A stretch of DNA of 6,549 bases. Origin: Rickettsiales bacterium (GTDB taxonomy: Bacteria > Pseudomonadota > Alphaproteobacteria > Rickettsiales > 21-14-0-20-44-7). Where the stretch lies: positions 1-6,549 of the forward strand of contig JALZVI010000078.1 of assembly GCA_023301015.1 (NCBI GenBank), written 5' to 3'. A program made the translations under genes and the position numbers. Of the stretch, positions 6,098 to 6,549 are shown piece after piece. The notes beneath the pieces were generated by a model. It was given only the letters and a program-made list of their open reading frames with translations. It was not told the DNA's origin and made no database searches. How positions within the stretch are numbered: the first letter of the stretch is position 1; each line of letters opens with the position of its first letter.

Positions 6098-6549
6098 ATG
6101 ACGTTTAAATCTGAAAATTATATATATAACGGGCCTTTTAGTTTGCAGCATATTGCAAAAGAAATTGGCTGCGAGATTGTTGCGCCAGAAGGAATGGATG
6201 CGGCGGGAGCTGTCGAGCTAAAGAATCTTGCGCCGCTCGGGATTGCTGGAGAGGCTGATCTAACTTTTTTTGATAACTCGAAATATTTGGAGCAGTTCCT
6301 TAATTGCAAAGCCAGCGCGTGTATTGTTCATCCACGCTATGCAGAGCGCGCCCCAAAGGGAACTGTGCTGCTAACCCATGAAGACACATATACCGCCTAT
6401 GCCCGAGCTGCGCAGCTTTTCTTTAGTTCTAAAGAGCTGAACGAAGGAATAAGCGACAAGGCCGAAATTCACCCTACAGCGCAGATTGGAAAGAACTGTG
6501 CAATTGGTGCGTTTTCCTCAATTGGGGCAGGGGTGATTATTGGTGATGG
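6098..6549 (+). CDS. lpxD: LpxD, UDP-3-O-acylglucosamine N-acyltransferase (3' end missing)
   Basis: LpxD adds the second hydroxyacyl chain, from acyl-ACP, to UDP-3-O-acylglucosamine in the third step of lipid A synthesis. It works as a cytosolic trimer. Only the first 150 codons are here; the frame runs open off the right edge, and the usual length is about 340 aa. The N-terminal uridine-binding domain is recognisable by NGPFSLQHIAKEIGCEI (11-27) and DLTFFDNSKYLEQF (54-67). From about residue 119 the left-handed beta-helix begins with hexapeptide repeats: AEIHPTAQIGKNCAIGAF, then SSIGAGVIIGD. The catalytic histidine lies beyond the window. The ATG is 6 bases after the ompH stop, with AGGG (6090-6093) four bases upstream as a modest ribosome-binding site that overlaps that stop. 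In this arrangement fabZ and lpxA often follow, but that cannot be seen here. Confidence 0.95.
   Translation, partial: MTFKSENYIYNGPFSLQHIAKEIGCEIVAPEGMDAAGAVELKNLAPLGIAGEADLTFFDNSKYLEQFLNCKASACIVHPRYAERAPKGTVLLTHEDTYTAYARAAQLFFSSKELNEGISDKAEIHPTAQIGKNCAIGAFSSIGAGVIIGD

Overview
The window reads as a stretch of an alphaproteobacterial chromosome of moderate GC, given over to building and policing the cell envelope. The taxonomic hint comes from BamA, whose POTRA-3 wording (YDPDRIEFDKELLRRHY, then GYADFKV) is typical of alphaproteobacterial BamA, and from the order rseP-bamA-ompH-lpxD, which is common there. I cannot name a genus. All six recognisable genes are on the + strand.

Left block (1-1538): an HtpX-type membrane zinc protease overlaps by 13 bases with plsY, which makes lysophosphatidate for phospholipids. 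Middle block (1539-2007): about 470 bases without an intact gene. It holds three tandem copies of a ~60-base unit with two hairpins (1538-1721), a stretch that looks like the frame-shifted remnant of a small gene (about 1762-1958), an 11-bp-arm hairpin (1932-1958) and a probable promoter just before rseP. Right block (2008-6549): rseP (site-2 protease), bamA (outer-membrane protein insertase), an ompH/skp-like periplasmic chaperone and the first 150 codons of lpxD (lipid A synthesis). The genes are packed tightly: a TAATG overlap for rseP/bamA, 41 bases for bamA/ompH and 6 bases for ompH/lpxD. They look like one operon continuing beyond the window.

Together the right block covers outer-membrane protein delivery (OmpH), insertion (BamA), lipid A assembly (LpxD) and intramembrane proteolysis (RseP). 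The left block adds another membrane protease and phospholipid synthesis. I found no convincing new multi-gene system. The most interesting material is non-coding: the tandem structured repeats, the gene remnant and hairpin before rseP, and a shared TATA-box/6 bases/ATG arrangement at htpX and rseP that suggests leaderless mRNAs.
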